From positions 372,218 through 436,217 of the forward strand of contig NZ_KQ970261.1 in NCBI RefSeq assembly GCF_001579045.1: a DNA stretch of 64,000 nucleotides. The letters run 5' to 3'. This stretch comes from Streptococcus mitis. GTDB lineage: Bacteria; Bacillota; Bacilli; Lactobacillales; Streptococcaceae. The position numbers and the translations under genes are program-made. The notes beneath the pieces were generated by a model that worked only from the letters and a program-made list of their open reading frames with translations, made no database searches and had not been told where the DNA came from. Positions 16,244 through 25,864 of this stretch are shown here, piece by piece (position 1 is the first letter of the stretch; each line of letters begins with the position of its first letter).

Positions 16244-19200
16244 TTAAATACCTGAATAAGTCTCTACTAACAACTGAATCTTACGTAAAACTTCTTGCTT
16301 TTTCCGTTCACGCGCTCCCTGTCTACGAGAAGTGGGTGGAATAATAGAATCTAAATCAGTCCCACTGTTTTCAGCATAACCTCGTTGAATTGATTTGTCT
16401 ATGAATAATTGGTAATCAGCTACAAGTTTCTCAGAATCAGCTAGGTCATGGATTGCGATTTTCTTGCGCTCCTTGCCATATTCATAGAAAGCATTGATAA
16501 TCCCATCATGGTCTTTCAATTTTTGCAAATCAGTGTCATTGATAAACCCGATAACCAACTCTTCTTTGGCACGAATATCGATACTAGAACGAATTACACG
16601 ACTAACTTCTGCTTTCATTACTTCTTTAGACTCAGAATTCTTCGATTTTTCAACAATCAATGCAAGAATGTAGTCCAGGTTAATCTCATCTGTTTTTAGG
16701 AGTTCAATCTCAAATTCGACATCTGAAAGATCAATATCCAAGTCCTTGGCCTTTTCATAGTTCTTAAGATTCAAAAATTCATCTCGAATTTCCACATAAG
16801 TGCTTCTTAAATCCTGAAGATAACCTTCTGAAATAGGTTTGTCGATTTCTTGAAATTCGTCATAATTTCGAAGAACATTATCAAGCTTCAACAACTCACC
16901 AAATAACTTAACAAACTCCTTCTTATCATGCTCTGTTTCAATTTCTTGCGGATTCGGGAATCTTTCCAGAATTTCCTGACAAACCGCAGTATATCCTTTG
17001 ACCTCGATACCCGTTACTTGATCCACGAAACCATCCATATATTCGCTAAAGCTTTTTTCTAAGATGATTTCAAGCTTATTGGTGTCTCCAAAAGTCTTAA
17101 TAGCTTCTTGCGTAGCCTTTTCTAAATCACGGAAACAAACAATATTCCCAAAAGGTTTAACCTTGTTAAAAATCCGATTGGTTCTCGAGAAGGCCTGAAT
17201 CAAACCATGATAACGTAGATTTTTATCGACAAAGAGTGTATTCATAGTCGGGGCATCAAATCCCGTTAAGAACATACCGACCACAATCAGCAAATCCACT
17301 TCCTTGGATTTAACGCGTTTGGAAAGGTCACGATAGTAATTTTGAAACTCCTTCCCATCAGCTGAGAAGTTGGTCTTAAACATGTGATTATAATCATCAA
17401 TCGCTCTAGAAAGAAACTCTTTAGAAGATAGAGGCATGGCTGTATCTTGAGGTTCTATCTCTTCATCTTGAATTTCTCCATAAGCTGACTGTTCTTCGTT
17501 AGGTGCAAAGCTAAAGATAGTCGCAACTTTTAAACGCTTAGCCTCTGGTAAAGCTGCTTGCTGTCGCTGGAGTTCTTCATAGTATAATTTTGCTGCTTCA
17601 ATACTTTGTACAGCTAGCATAGCATTAAATCCAGACAATTGTTTTTGTTTATGAGTATAGTGTTGATTTCGGTGTGTTTTTGTATTATACACACGAAGTA
17701 AGTATTCTGTGATGGTTGCTATCCGTTCTGGATGTAAAAGTAGCTCCTTCTCCATCTTTTTGAGTTTCTTCTCATCAATCTCTCGGCCAACTGCTTTTTC
17801 AGCTTCTCTATACTTATTGATTTCAGGCTTGATATAGTTGTAATCAACCTTGAACTTCAAGACTTTTTTATCTCGAATAGCATCCGTGATAACGTAGTTA
17901 TGAAGTTGCTCTCCAAAAACTTCTTGCGTTGTTTCACCCGTCAAGCTATTTTCTGGGAAAATCGGTGTCCCTGTAAAACCAAATAGAGCGTACTGTTTAA
18001 ATGCCTTCTTAATGCGCTTTTGAGCCTTCCCAAACTGAGAACGATGACACTCGTCAAAAATCAAGACACATTTCTTAGCATAGACTTCATGATTAGGATT
18101 CGCAGTGATAAACTTATTTAACTTTTGAATAGTTGTGACAACGATTCGATCATCATTTTCTTCGATACTGCGTTGTAGTTCTTTTGTATTGTTACTACCA
18201 TTGACTGAATTTGGTTGGAATTTTTGATATTCCTTCATAGTTTGATAGTCTAAGTCTTTTCTATCTACAACGAATATCACTTTGTCAATGTAGTCCAACT
18301 CTGTCGCTAGGCGCGCAGTCTTAAAACTGGTCAAGGTTTTCCCTGACCCTGTCGTATGCCAGATATAACCACAAGCATTGATGGTTCCAAAATTCTTCAT
18401 TTCATTGGAAGAATGAATCTTGCGCAATATACTTTCAGTTGCTGCTATCTGATAAGGACGCATGATGAGCAAGGTATTATCCACATCAAAAACACAATAC
18501 TTGGTCAAAACTTCCAAGAGGACACGCTTGCTTAAGAAAGTAACAGTAAAATCTTCCAATTCGTGAATAGTCTTGTTCTTACGGTCTGCCCACTCACAGG
18601 TAAACTCATAGTGATTTTTATTCTGAGCTGTTGTATTTGCAAAGTAGCGTGTATAAGTGCCATTCGAAATCACAAAAATCTGAACATACTTATACAAAGA
18701 ATTTTCGCTGTTAAAGCTTTCCTTACTATAACGGTGAACCTGATTAAAGGCTTCTTGTAGACTAACTCCACGCTTCTTCAATTCAATCTGAACTAGCGGA
18801 AGTCCATTGACTAAAATGGTCACATCATAACGGTTTGTATGACTCCCCACTTGCGTCACTTGGTTGATGACCTGCATACTGTTGTTGTGAATGTTTTTCT
18901 TGTCAAGGATGAAAATATTTTTAATCCGTCCATCATCAAAAACAAAGTCATAGATATGATTTTCTTGGATTTTTCGTGTTTTTTCAATCAAACCTTCATT
19001 GGGACAATCTAAATACTCGACTACAAAACGTTGCCATTCAGCATCCGTAAACGTAACCTTATTAAGCTTTTCAATTTGGACCTTTGCGTTCGCTAAAAGC
19101 TTCGCAGGTGTATGGATATCCAATCGTTCATAATTGAGACCATTGACTAAATCCATAAGCAATTGTCTTTCCAAATCTGCCTCAGACTGAAATTCTCTAT

Positions 19201-19288
19201 CTGTGCGATACTCTGGTTGATACTCAGCCAAGAGAATCCCTTCATTTGTTTCCGCAATTACTTCATGTACTTTTGAATAATCAACCAT
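16244..19288 (-). CDS. hsdR: Type I restriction enzyme, R (endonuclease/translocase) subunit
   Basis: HsdR translocates and cleaves DNA lacking the methylation pattern of the cognate HsdM-HsdS. In its 1,014 residues I see the nuclease-type LPLVQIELKKRG (E-x-K) near residue 165, Walker A WHTTGSGKTLTS near 310, DEAD-box variant LIFDECHRSQFG near 405, GFTGTPIF near 430, and helicase motif VI-like AFSRTNRI near 700. Length is normal and the frame intact. It is the last gene of the hsdM-rhuM-hsdS-hsdS' run, 56 bp after the hsdS segment. Confidence 0.95.
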   Translation of the reverse strand: MVDYSKVHEVIAETNEGILLAEYQPEYRTDREFQSEADLERQLLMDLVNGLNYERLDIHTPAKLLANAKVQIEKLNKVTFTDAEWQRFVVEYLDCPNEGLIEKTRKIQENHIYDFVFDDGRIKNIFILDKKNIHNNSMQVINQVTQVGSHTNRYDVTILVNGLPLVQIELKKRGVSLQEAFNQVHRYSKESFNSENSLYKYVQIFVISNGTYTRYFANTTAQNKNHYEFTCEWADRKNKTIHELEDFTVTFLSKRVLLEVLTKYCVFDVDNTLLIMRPYQIAATESILRKIHSSNEMKNFGTINACGYIWHTTGSGKTLTSFKTARLATELDYIDKVIFVVDRKDLDYQTMKEYQKFQPNSVNGSNNTKELQRSIEENDDRIVVTTIQKLNKFITANPNHEVYAKKCVLIFDECHRSQFGKAQKRIKKAFKQYALFGFTGTPIFPENSLTGETTQEVFGEQLHNYVITDAIRDKKVLKFKVDYNYIKPEINKYREAEKAVGREIDEKKLKKMEKELLLHPERIATITEYLLRVYNTKTHRNQHYTHKQKQLSGFNAMLAVQSIEAAKLYYEELQRQQAALPEAKRLKVATIFSFAPNEEQSAYGEIQDEEIEPQDTAMPLSSKEFLSRAIDDYNHMFKTNFSADGKEFQNYYRDLSKRVKSKEVDLLIVVGMFLTGFDAPTMNTLFVDKNLRYHGLIQAFSRTNRIFNKVKPFGNIVCFRDLEKATQEAIKTFGDTNKLEIILEKSFSEYMDGFVDQVTGIEVKGYTAVCQEILERFPNPQEIETEHDKKEFVKLFGELLKLDNVLRNYDEFQEIDKPISEGYLQDLRSTYVEIRDEFLNLKNYEKAKDLDIDLSDVEFEIELLKTDEINLDYILALIVEKSKNSESKEVMKAEVSRVIRSSIDIRAKEELVIGFINDTDLQKLKDHDGIINAFYEYGKERKKIAIHDLADSEKLVADYQLFIDKSIQRGYAENSGTDLDSIIPPTSRRQGARERKKQEVLRKIQLLVETYSGI

Positions 19289-19344
19289 AGTATGCTTCCT
19301 TTTATTGTATTAATTGAGATTCTTTCTCAAAATGATTCAAGAAT

Positions 19345-19902
19345 TTATCTAGTAAAGTTTAATAATTGTTCTCTCCAGTATTCATACTGTTTCTGTCTTA
19401 GTTCGATTTCTTTTGGAAGACCTTCAGAAAGAGAGTTGGTTAGGGTGTTAAAATTGTCAAGAATGGAGACGATTCTCTCTTGCTCGGAAAGGGATGGGAG
19501 AATAAAGCTATACTGCATAATCGCTGCTTTATCTCCACGAGGCATCTTTGAACCTTTTGCATACTGCATATCATAGGAAAAGAAACGATCGTCTGATAAA
19601 ACATAATAAAGATACTGACTTTCCAAACAAGAAGGAAATAAATTTTGAATAACCAGCACATCTCCATTGGTTCCACCAGATTGATTAGCATACCATATTT
19701 TCTTAAGGTAAGGTCTAATATTCCCAATCAAAATATCATCTTGGTCATAACCTGTAAAACTTCCTTGCTCAGGTAAATAAGTGGCGACTGTTTTCCCATT
19801 TCTATCTTGCAACAAATTATCCACCCCAACATAATTCTCCGAAGTCAATTTCGTAGCCTCTATCCTAGCTTTGCTATAACGTGCCATAGCACCCAACTTC
19901 AC
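19345..19902 (-). CDS. hsdS: Additional HsdS segment: one target-recognition domain plus conserved C-terminal helix
   Basis: It encodes half of a specificity subunit: a single target-recognition domain (from KLGAMARYSKARIEAT to FILPSLSEQERIVSIL) and the conserved helical end GLPKEIELRQKQYEYWREQL. Isolated expression would need the GTG at 19902, which lacks a clear ribosome-binding site. The frame is open further up to 19970, through EEWDNSAIIKLLQWVFGSI. That reads as the natural linker following the ESRVE end of the upstream hsdS. Removal of one 5-bp repeat unit at 19961-19975 would join the two. So it is best seen as the out-of-frame third part of hsdS, not a separate gene. Confidence 0.8.
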   Translation of the reverse strand: MKLGAMARYSKARIEATKLTSENYVGVDNLLQDRNGKTVATYLPEQGSFTGYDQDDILIGNIRPYLKKIWYANQSGGTNGDVLVIQNLFPSCLESQYLYYVLSDDRFFSYDMQYAKGSKMPRGDKAAIMQYSFILPSLSEQERIVSILDNFNTLTNSLSEGLPKEIELRQKQYEYWREQLLNFTR

Positions 19903-19960
19903 TCGAATTGAACCAAATACCCACTGTAAAAGCTTGATAATAGCGGAGTTGTCCCACTCC

Positions 19961-19975
19961 TCTACTCTACTCTAC
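19961..19975. repeat. (TCTAC)3 pentanucleotide repeat at the hsdS stop codon
   Basis: Three perfect TCTAC units (GTAGA on the coding strand) followed by TCTCA. The stop codon of hsdS (TAG, 19962-19964) is made by the third unit. With two units the hsdS frame would continue as ESRVEEWDNSA into the downstream domain. With three or more units the TAG stays. This is the kind of tract that changes length by slipped-strand replication. Confidence 0.9.
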
Positions 19976-21206
19976 TCTCAGTGTACTCGCCTTCGGCGAC
20001 GAATGTCAAGAGTTTTTCTCGAAAATATTCGTACTGTTTTTGGCGTAGTTCAATCTCCTTGGGAAGTCCGATGTTGAGGTCATTACAAACCTTGTCAAAG
20101 TTGTCCAAAACTTGAACAATACGTGACTGGATTTCAAGGGAAGGGACGGGAATTTTATACTTCTTTACCAAAGCATCAGAAATTGCTGGATAACTTGCTC
20201 CACTCTGATTTTCTTCCAAGTATTTATAAAAATCACTTGATGAAAATATATGATATACGTAGTTAGGTAAAACCTCACCATTTGTTCTAAAAACATAAAA
20301 TCCTGTACTACAAATCTGGTCATTGTAGTCATCTGTAATTTTAGTAAAACGTTTCAAAGTTGGCCTTGTCGTACCTAAGATAATATCATTTGATTTGACA
20401 ATCTTTTGAGCTCTACTTGGAGCAGTTGATTTAGTTATTGATGTAGTCTCAGTAATCTTATTAGAAACTCTATCTACTGACGATAAATCTATATATTTAA
20501 ATTTTTCATCATCTCCAATTTTATTCCAAGAAATATTACTTGTTCTTTCAGAAACTGCATCAAGTGTCTTCCACTCAACCTGATAAACCTCATCCTCAAA
20601 TGATAACAGTTTATCTCTATAAAAAGAATATTGCTTTTTACGTGAGGTCAATTCTGTAACATAATCCGTGAATTTGTCAAGTGTTTGCACTATTTTTTCT
20701 TGAATTTCCAGAGGAGGGATGGGGATTTTGATTTTTTTCATTTCAGCCATTGAAACACTTTTAACTGTTCCTCCTGCTTTTCGTCCTTCTATATCCTTTC
20801 TAATCTTTTCGGACTCAAACAAATACATCAAAAATTTAGAACATATCTGCTCTTTTTTAGGTTTAATAGCATAGACTCCTTCTTTTATATTCCAATTAGT
20901 TGGAGTTTTTTCAATTATGGCAACATTTCCTATTGTCCCAGTACCCGTAAAAAGAACATCTCCAATTTCAAGATTAGATCGATTCTGACATAACATCAAT
21001 CCATCATTATTTATTAAATCTGTTTTTTCAGATGGAACAATTTTATGTCCTCTTATTTCTCGTACAGTAATATAATAATTCGAAGCGTCAGAAGTATTTA
21101 ATTGAAAAAATTTACGAGGATTTAAACCTGTTTTTATGGAATGTGCCACTTTCCCCAACTCTTTCCACTCAACGGGACAGTTCTGGATTTCTTCTAGGAT
21201 ATTCAT
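19962..21206 (-). CDS. hsdS: Type I restriction-modification specificity subunit
   Basis: HsdS chooses the bipartite DNA target for both methylation and cleavage. The 414 residues contain two target-recognition domains: the first from CPVEWKELGKV to IPIPPLEIQEKIVQTL, the second from VEWKTLDAVSERTS to IPVPSLEIQSRIVQVL. Each is followed by its conserved spacer helix, the second being GLPKEIELRQKQYEYFREKL. So this is already a complete subunit. After the helix it carries an extra tail ending EYTESRVE, where the stop lies in a pentanucleotide repeat. Start overlaps the stop of the rhuM-like gene by 1 bp. Confidence 0.93.
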   Translation of the reverse strand: MNILEEIQNCPVEWKELGKVAHSIKTGLNPRKFFQLNTSDASNYYITVREIRGHKIVPSEKTDLINNDGLMLCQNRSNLEIGDVLFTGTGTIGNVAIIEKTPTNWNIKEGVYAIKPKKEQICSKFLMYLFESEKIRKDIEGRKAGGTVKSVSMAEMKKIKIPIPPLEIQEKIVQTLDKFTDYVTELTSRKKQYSFYRDKLLSFEDEVYQVEWKTLDAVSERTSNISWNKIGDDEKFKYIDLSSVDRVSNKITETTSITKSTAPSRAQKIVKSNDIILGTTRPTLKRFTKITDDYNDQICSTGFYVFRTNGEVLPNYVYHIFSSSDFYKYLEENQSGASYPAISDALVKKYKIPVPSLEIQSRIVQVLDNFDKVCNDLNIGLPKEIELRQKQYEYFREKLLTFVAEGEYTESRVE

Positions 21207-22201
21207 CAGTTACCTCCTTCCTTGGCTAGATTTTCAATGTTTTTAATTTCCTTGAGGTAATCTTTTTCAACTTGACTGAGGGTCTTGGTTTGATAGCTCT
21301 TATATTCCTTATCTACCTTCTGCTTCATATGTTCACGAGAGATAGAACCACTATTGTCCAGCAAGTCTTCTCCAGTAGCCTGAAGGATACGATCTACGTG
21401 TGTTACCCAGTCAGCCATAGTCATGACTTCTTCTCGCTCTGCCTGTCTTTCAGCAAAGTCTAGGTATCCTGATACAAGCTGATTAAGTCCACGGAGTTCC
21501 TTTTCTGTCAGATAGTTCTTGGCAACTTTTGCTTCGGATAAAGTAGGAAGGTCTCCCTTAAAAGTAGTCAAGCCCATAAACTCCTTTTCACTATCAACAC
21601 GATTGTAGATGAGTTCGCTCGCAGTATTGTGGTGAATGGCATAATGCATCTTGTTTTGAACCGTCGCAAAGAATTTCTTTGCCTCTGTTGAATTTGCATT
21701 GTAGTCACTAGATGTTGCGAAAAGATCTAAAACCTGACGGTAAAAGACTTTTTCACTTGAGCGGATATCTCGGATTCTTTCAAGAAGTTCTTTAAAGTAA
21801 GAGCCTCCACCCAAGTTTTTCAGACGCTCATCATCCATGGCAAAGCCCTTAATCAGATACTCTTTCAAGACTGTCGAAGCGTAGAGTCTGAACTGAATGC
21901 CACGAGGAGATCGAACTCGATAACCAATCGCCAAAATCATATCGAGATTATAGTAGGCGACATTTCGCTGAACACTTCTATTCCCCTCATTTTGAACTGT
22001 CAACTTATAGTTGACAGTTGCCTCTTCCGATAATTCTCCATCTTCAAAAATAGCCTTGATATGTTTACTAATATTTTGCTTGGAAGTTTGAAAGAGCTCA
22101 GCTAGTTCTTGTTGGGTCAGCCAAACCGTTCCATTATCCAAGTGGAGTTCAATAGCAGACTCCCCGTCATCAGTTCTATAGAGAATTACATCATTTGCCA
22201 T
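21206..22201 (-). CDS. RhuM-family protein
   Basis: RhuM proteins are widespread, soluble and of unknown biochemical role; the name comes from a Salmonella pathogenicity-island gene, and homologues are common inside type I restriction loci. The 331 residues begin with [20 protein letters not shown]-like sequence suggestive of a DNA-binding winged helix, then [20 protein letters not shown], a hallmark of the family. It overlaps hsdM by 11 bp and hsdS by 1 bp, so it is translated as part of the restriction operon. A role in regulating or modifying the system is inference only. Confidence 0.85.
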   Translation of the reverse strand: MANDVILYRTDDGESAIELHLDNGTVWLTQQELAELFQTSKQNISKHIKAIFEDGELSEEATVNYKLTVQNEGNRSVQRNVAYYNLDMILAIGYRVRSPRGIQFRLYASTVLKEYLIKGFAMDDERLKNLGGGSYFKELLERIRDIRSSEKVFYRQVLDLFATSSDYNANSTEAKKFFATVQNKMHYAIHHNTASELIYNRVDSEKEFMGLTTFKGDLPTLSEAKVAKNYLTEKELRGLNQLVSGYLDFAERQAEREEVMTMADWVTHVDRILQATGEDLLDNSGSISREHMKQKVDKEYKSYQTKTLSQVEKDYLKEIKNIENLAKEGGN

Positions 22202-23762
22202 GGCTCAATTCCTCTACAATCTTGTCTATTTCTACACGCAAATGGTCAATCTTAGCTACAGTTTCTGCAATTTCTTGATTGAGCACATCTATATCAATCT
22301 TCTCACGTGTATCTTCTTGTTCGACATAGGTTGAAACAGATAGGTTATAATCCTGCTCTGAACCAATCACATCATTATCAACAAGAGCAGATTTATAGTC
22401 AACATTTTGATAATTAGAGAATAATTCAACTATATGTTCGATATTGCTATCCGTCAAAACATTGTTGTTAGTCTCTTTTTTGAATTCTTTACTTGCATCA
22501 ATAAAGAGTGTTTTATTTTCAAGTTTATTCTTCGCCAGAACTAAAATTGTAGTTGCGATAGAAGTTCCAAAGAAGAGATTGTCTGGAAGGGAAATAACCG
22601 CTTCAACAAAGTTGTTATCTACTAGATACTGACGAATGGTCTTTTCAGCTCCTCCACGATAGAAAATACCTGGAAAACATACAATAGCTGCTCGACCTTT
22701 ATTGGACAAGTGATTGAGACTATGCATGATAAAGGCAAAGTCAGCTTTTGACTTAGGAGCTAGCTTACCAGCTGGCGCAAAACGGTCATCATTTATCAGA
22801 GTTGGGTCTCCATCTCCCACCCATTTGACAGAATACGGAGGGTTAGAAACGATAGCATCAAATGGCTTTTCTTCTAAATGCTGAGGATTTAAAAGGGTAT
22901 CTCCTCGCTTAATATCAAAGTTATTGTAGTTGATATTGTGCAAGAACATATTCATACGAGCCAAGTTATAGTTGGTCATGTTAATTTCTTGACCAAAGAA
23001 TCCATCCTCTAGAATATGGTCTTCATATTGTTTTTTCATTTGAAGAAGGAGTGACCCTGAGCCACATGTCGGGTCATAAACCTTGTTAATCTTGTCCTTG
23101 CCGACCATCACTAGGCGAGCTAGTAGTTTAGAGACTGTCTGAGGTGTGAAAAATTCACCCCCACTTTTTCCTGCATTACTTGCATAGTTGGAAATCAAAA
23201 ACTCATAAGCATCGCCAAAGGCATCGATGTCATTTTCCTCAAAGTTACCAAAGTTAATGCTATTGATACCATTTAGAATGTCAGAAAGTCGTTTATTTTT
23301 TTCTGGAACAGTTCCACCAAGGATATTACTTCGTGTATCCAAGTTATCAAACAAACCTTTGATATCATCCTCTGATTTGAACCCAATCGCTGACTTCTCA
23401 ATAGCTTGAAAAATGTTGGCCAAGTCTTCGTTTAAGTTTTCATTTTGCGAGGCATTCTCAATAACGTTTTCAAATAGTTGACTCGGAAGGATAAAAAATC
23501 CCTTATCCTCAACTGTCCCTGGTTTGAAATCTTGCTCAGCTTCTTGGTCGCTCAATTCAGCATAACGAAATTCTAAGTCGCCAGCTTCATGCTCAGCGCG
23601 GTCAAAATAATCGGCCATATGCTCTGAAATAAAGCGATAGAAAAGGATACCTAGGATATATTGCTTAAAATCCCAACCATCTACAGCACCACGAACATCG
23701 TCCGCAATCGCCCAAATTTTACGATGCAGCTCCTTGCGTTCTGTATTTTCTTTGCTTGCCAT
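22191..23762 (-). CDS. hsdM: Type I restriction-modification methyltransferase subunit
   Basis: HsdM with HsdS makes N6-methyladenine on host DNA. The 523 residues have the N-terminal helical domain ([20 protein letters not shown]), SAM-binding motif [13 protein letters not shown] near residue 230 and catalytic NPPY in [11 protein letters not shown] near 300. Length is normal. It is the first gene of the locus, with A/T-rich upstream DNA holding an extended -10-like TGATAAAAT on the minus strand. The 11-bp overlap with the rhuM-like gene implies coupling. Confidence 0.95.
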   Translation of the reverse strand: MASKENTERKELHRKIWAIADDVRGAVDGWDFKQYILGILFYRFISEHMADYFDRAEHEAGDLEFRYAELSDQEAEQDFKPGTVEDKGFFILPSQLFENVIENASQNENLNEDLANIFQAIEKSAIGFKSEDDIKGLFDNLDTRSNILGGTVPEKNKRLSDILNGINSINFGNFEENDIDAFGDAYEFLISNYASNAGKSGGEFFTPQTVSKLLARLVMVGKDKINKVYDPTCGSGSLLLQMKKQYEDHILEDGFFGQEINMTNYNLARMNMFLHNINYNNFDIKRGDTLLNPQHLEEKPFDAIVSNPPYSVKWVGDGDPTLINDDRFAPAGKLAPKSKADFAFIMHSLNHLSNKGRAAIVCFPGIFYRGGAEKTIRQYLVDNNFVEAVISLPDNLFFGTSIATTILVLAKNKLENKTLFIDASKEFKKETNNNVLTDSNIEHIVELFSNYQNVDYKSALVDNDVIGSEQDYNLSVSTYVEQEDTREKIDIDVLNQEIAETVAKIDHLRVEIDKIVEELSHGK

Positions 23763-23888
23763 TTTTACTTTCCTTATTAAATAAATGTATTATCTCTTTA
23801 TTTTATCATATTTTCACTACTAAAAATTAACTTTAGTATAACAGTTAAAATAAGCAATGAATTAGAAAAATTCCCAAATTTTAAAATC

Positions 23889-25757
23889 CTAATCTCTACG
23901 TCTATGTTCCCCATCTATTTTTTCTACAAACGTAAAGCCTTTTGATTTCAGCTGTTCAAGTTTTGGACGAATCTTTTCAATAACATCCTCCATATAATTT
24001 TCCAATTTATGTGGGGGTTCAAATTCATATCTAGCAATCCAAAGAATATAGGTCTTATTTGATGAAACAATATCAAAATCAAAATAATTATCATCACTAG
24101 AAAGAATGCTTTGAAATTTCCAAAATGACAAAAATTCTTTATCTCCAAAACAATCTATTGCATGCCATATACTACTATCCCAAGTCTTAAATTTCCCAAA
24201 TTTATTAACCGCACTTAGATACGTCAATAGGAAGAAATCTTTTCTATTTAGCTTAGCAAAATTTTCATTATGAATCTCTAGTTTTGTATAGTGAAGTCCC
24301 AAATCATAGAAGCTAAGTACTCTATGCTTTTCCATAAAATAAATAATTTCAGATTTATCTAGACCCTCATTTTTAAGAATACTTTCCCAAAAATCTACAA
24401 TTCTAACTATCGTTTCCTTACTTAACGGAGAATTTCTCTCATAACTAGGAATCTCTTCACTCAATTTTTCTTCGACAATATAGTTCATCGCTGGGCTATT
24501 AAACGATTTCATAGACTCTTGTATGGTAAGACGTAACAATCGTTCTTTTAGAGAATCTGAAAGAGACTTATATTCACTTGAGAGATATTGATAAAAATCT
24601 GTGTTGTAATTTGCCTCTCTTAACTCTCTTGATAACTCATCACCATTTATTTCAAGTAATGTATCAAATTCCTCTTTTGTACGATTTAGAGATTCTTCAT
24701 AGAGGAAATAGGCTAATCTATTCTTCTTATAGCTTGGTGGATATTGGTTAAAATCTGACTGCTGAATATCGCACAATATTTCTTGTATGCTTCGCCCAAA
24801 CTTGAACATCCATATAAAACTAGTTTTTTCATCATCCTTAACTTTTATTTCTTCATTCTTTAATAGTTGTTGGTATAATTCAGGATAAAAAAGATACGCA
24901 TAGATAATCCAAAGTTGCTGTTCCTCTTGGACATGTCCCAACTTACCCCTTGAAAAAAATTCTTGATTAACATAATCATTAAAATGATTGCGATCTCGCA
25001 AGTTTCTGTTTTCAAAGCTAAACCTTCTCCAAAAATCATCTGACAAGCTCATATTGAGTTTCTTACTTAACAACTCAAAATAATCTTGCCAAATATTTGA
25101 TGGATGAAGAACAAATGGTAGTTCTATCCGTCTATCAATAATTTTTGAAAGGAAATTATTGTCGTTAAGATGCATTTTCTCAATATCTCCAACAAAAATA
25201 ATTGGAAGTTTGCCATTAAGCAAACTAAAAACTTTATAACTCTCCTCTTGTTGGTTGTTAGACATTCGATCAAAATCATCAATAACTAGAACGTTTCGAG
25301 TTATTGAAAAATACTTAAATGTTAGCAAATAACTGTAAAATCCATCAGATTTGATTTTGAAAAATTGATATATTGCTACTAGTAAGATAATACTACCAAC
25401 TATTAATTTAACACCAAAAAATTCAAAAAAAGAACTTAAACCCAAATCAACTACATTTGTCATTAGGATTGATAATGCAACACATAAAACTATGAAAAAC
25501 CTTAAAAACTTGTATTTCCACGGATGTAATTTTGAAAAAATAATTTCAATTGTTGAGCGGTTATCACTTAATCTCCAAAAGTCTATCGTAACTAATTTTT
25601 TATTAGTATTCTTACCAACTTCAACTAGAAATTCTGTTTTTCCAGAACCCCAGTTCCCATTTAGGAAATAAGTTTTATTTTCCTCAAGCAATTTAGCGAC
25701 ATTTTTAGCTGCTACAGAGGTATCAATGTGCTTTAATGTAATAAATCTATCATCCAT
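23889..25757 (-). CDS. KAP-type P-loop NTPase with two membrane helices
   Basis: A 622-residue protein with Walker A GNWGSGKT (residues 34-41) and Walker B VLVIDDFDRM (156-165), the pattern of KAP NTPases. Between them lie two hydrophobic helices, about residues 84-103 and 110-133, which also characterises KAP proteins and would tether the ATPase to the membrane. The C-terminal 400 residues are polar, helical-looking and unrecognised. It is alone between hsdM and a terminator. The base composition is visibly A/T-richer than the housekeeping genes. KAP NTPases occur in several phage-exclusion and defence settings, so an immune role is plausible but unproven. Confidence 0.72.
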   Translation of the reverse strand: MDDRFITLKHIDTSVAAKNVAKLLEENKTYFLNGNWGSGKTEFLVEVGKNTNKKLVTIDFWRLSDNRSTIEIIFSKLHPWKYKFLRFFIVLCVALSILMTNVVDLGLSSFFEFFGVKLIVGSIILLVAIYQFFKIKSDGFYSYLLTFKYFSITRNVLVIDDFDRMSNNQQEESYKVFSLLNGKLPIIFVGDIEKMHLNDNNFLSKIIDRRIELPFVLHPSNIWQDYFELLSKKLNMSLSDDFWRRFSFENRNLRDRNHFNDYVNQEFFSRGKLGHVQEEQQLWIIYAYLFYPELYQQLLKNEEIKVKDDEKTSFIWMFKFGRSIQEILCDIQQSDFNQYPPSYKKNRLAYFLYEESLNRTKEEFDTLLEINGDELSRELREANYNTDFYQYLSSEYKSLSDSLKERLLRLTIQESMKSFNSPAMNYIVEEKLSEEIPSYERNSPLSKETIVRIVDFWESILKNEGLDKSEIIYFMEKHRVLSFYDLGLHYTKLEIHNENFAKLNRKDFFLLTYLSAVNKFGKFKTWDSSIWHAIDCFGDKEFLSFWKFQSILSSDDNYFDFDIVSSNKTYILWIARYEFEPPHKLENYMEDVIEKIRPKLEQLKSKGFTFVEKIDGEHRRRD

Positions 25758-25832
25758 AGTATCTCTTTCTAAAAATAAATTATTTTATAACCTTAAACGT
25801 TTACCAAAATTATACCACGAAACCACAAAAAT

Positions 25833-25858
25833 CCCCTTAGAAATCCGCTTCTAAGGGG
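25833..25858 (-). terminator. Terminator of the DUF6261-like gene
   Basis: CCCCTTAGAA (25833-25842) pairs with TTCTAAGGGG (25849-25858). On the minus strand it is followed by ATTTTTG. It separates the 25865-26626 gene from the KAP gene. Confidence 0.85.
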
Positions 25859-25864
25859 TTGTCT

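Noticed and set aside
19345-21206. Invertible hsdS cassette of the pneumococcal ivr type
   Set aside because: Both hsdS pieces lie on the same strand in the same orientation, no recombinase gene is nearby, and the shared helix-coding stretches differ in codons, so no long inverted repeats exist.
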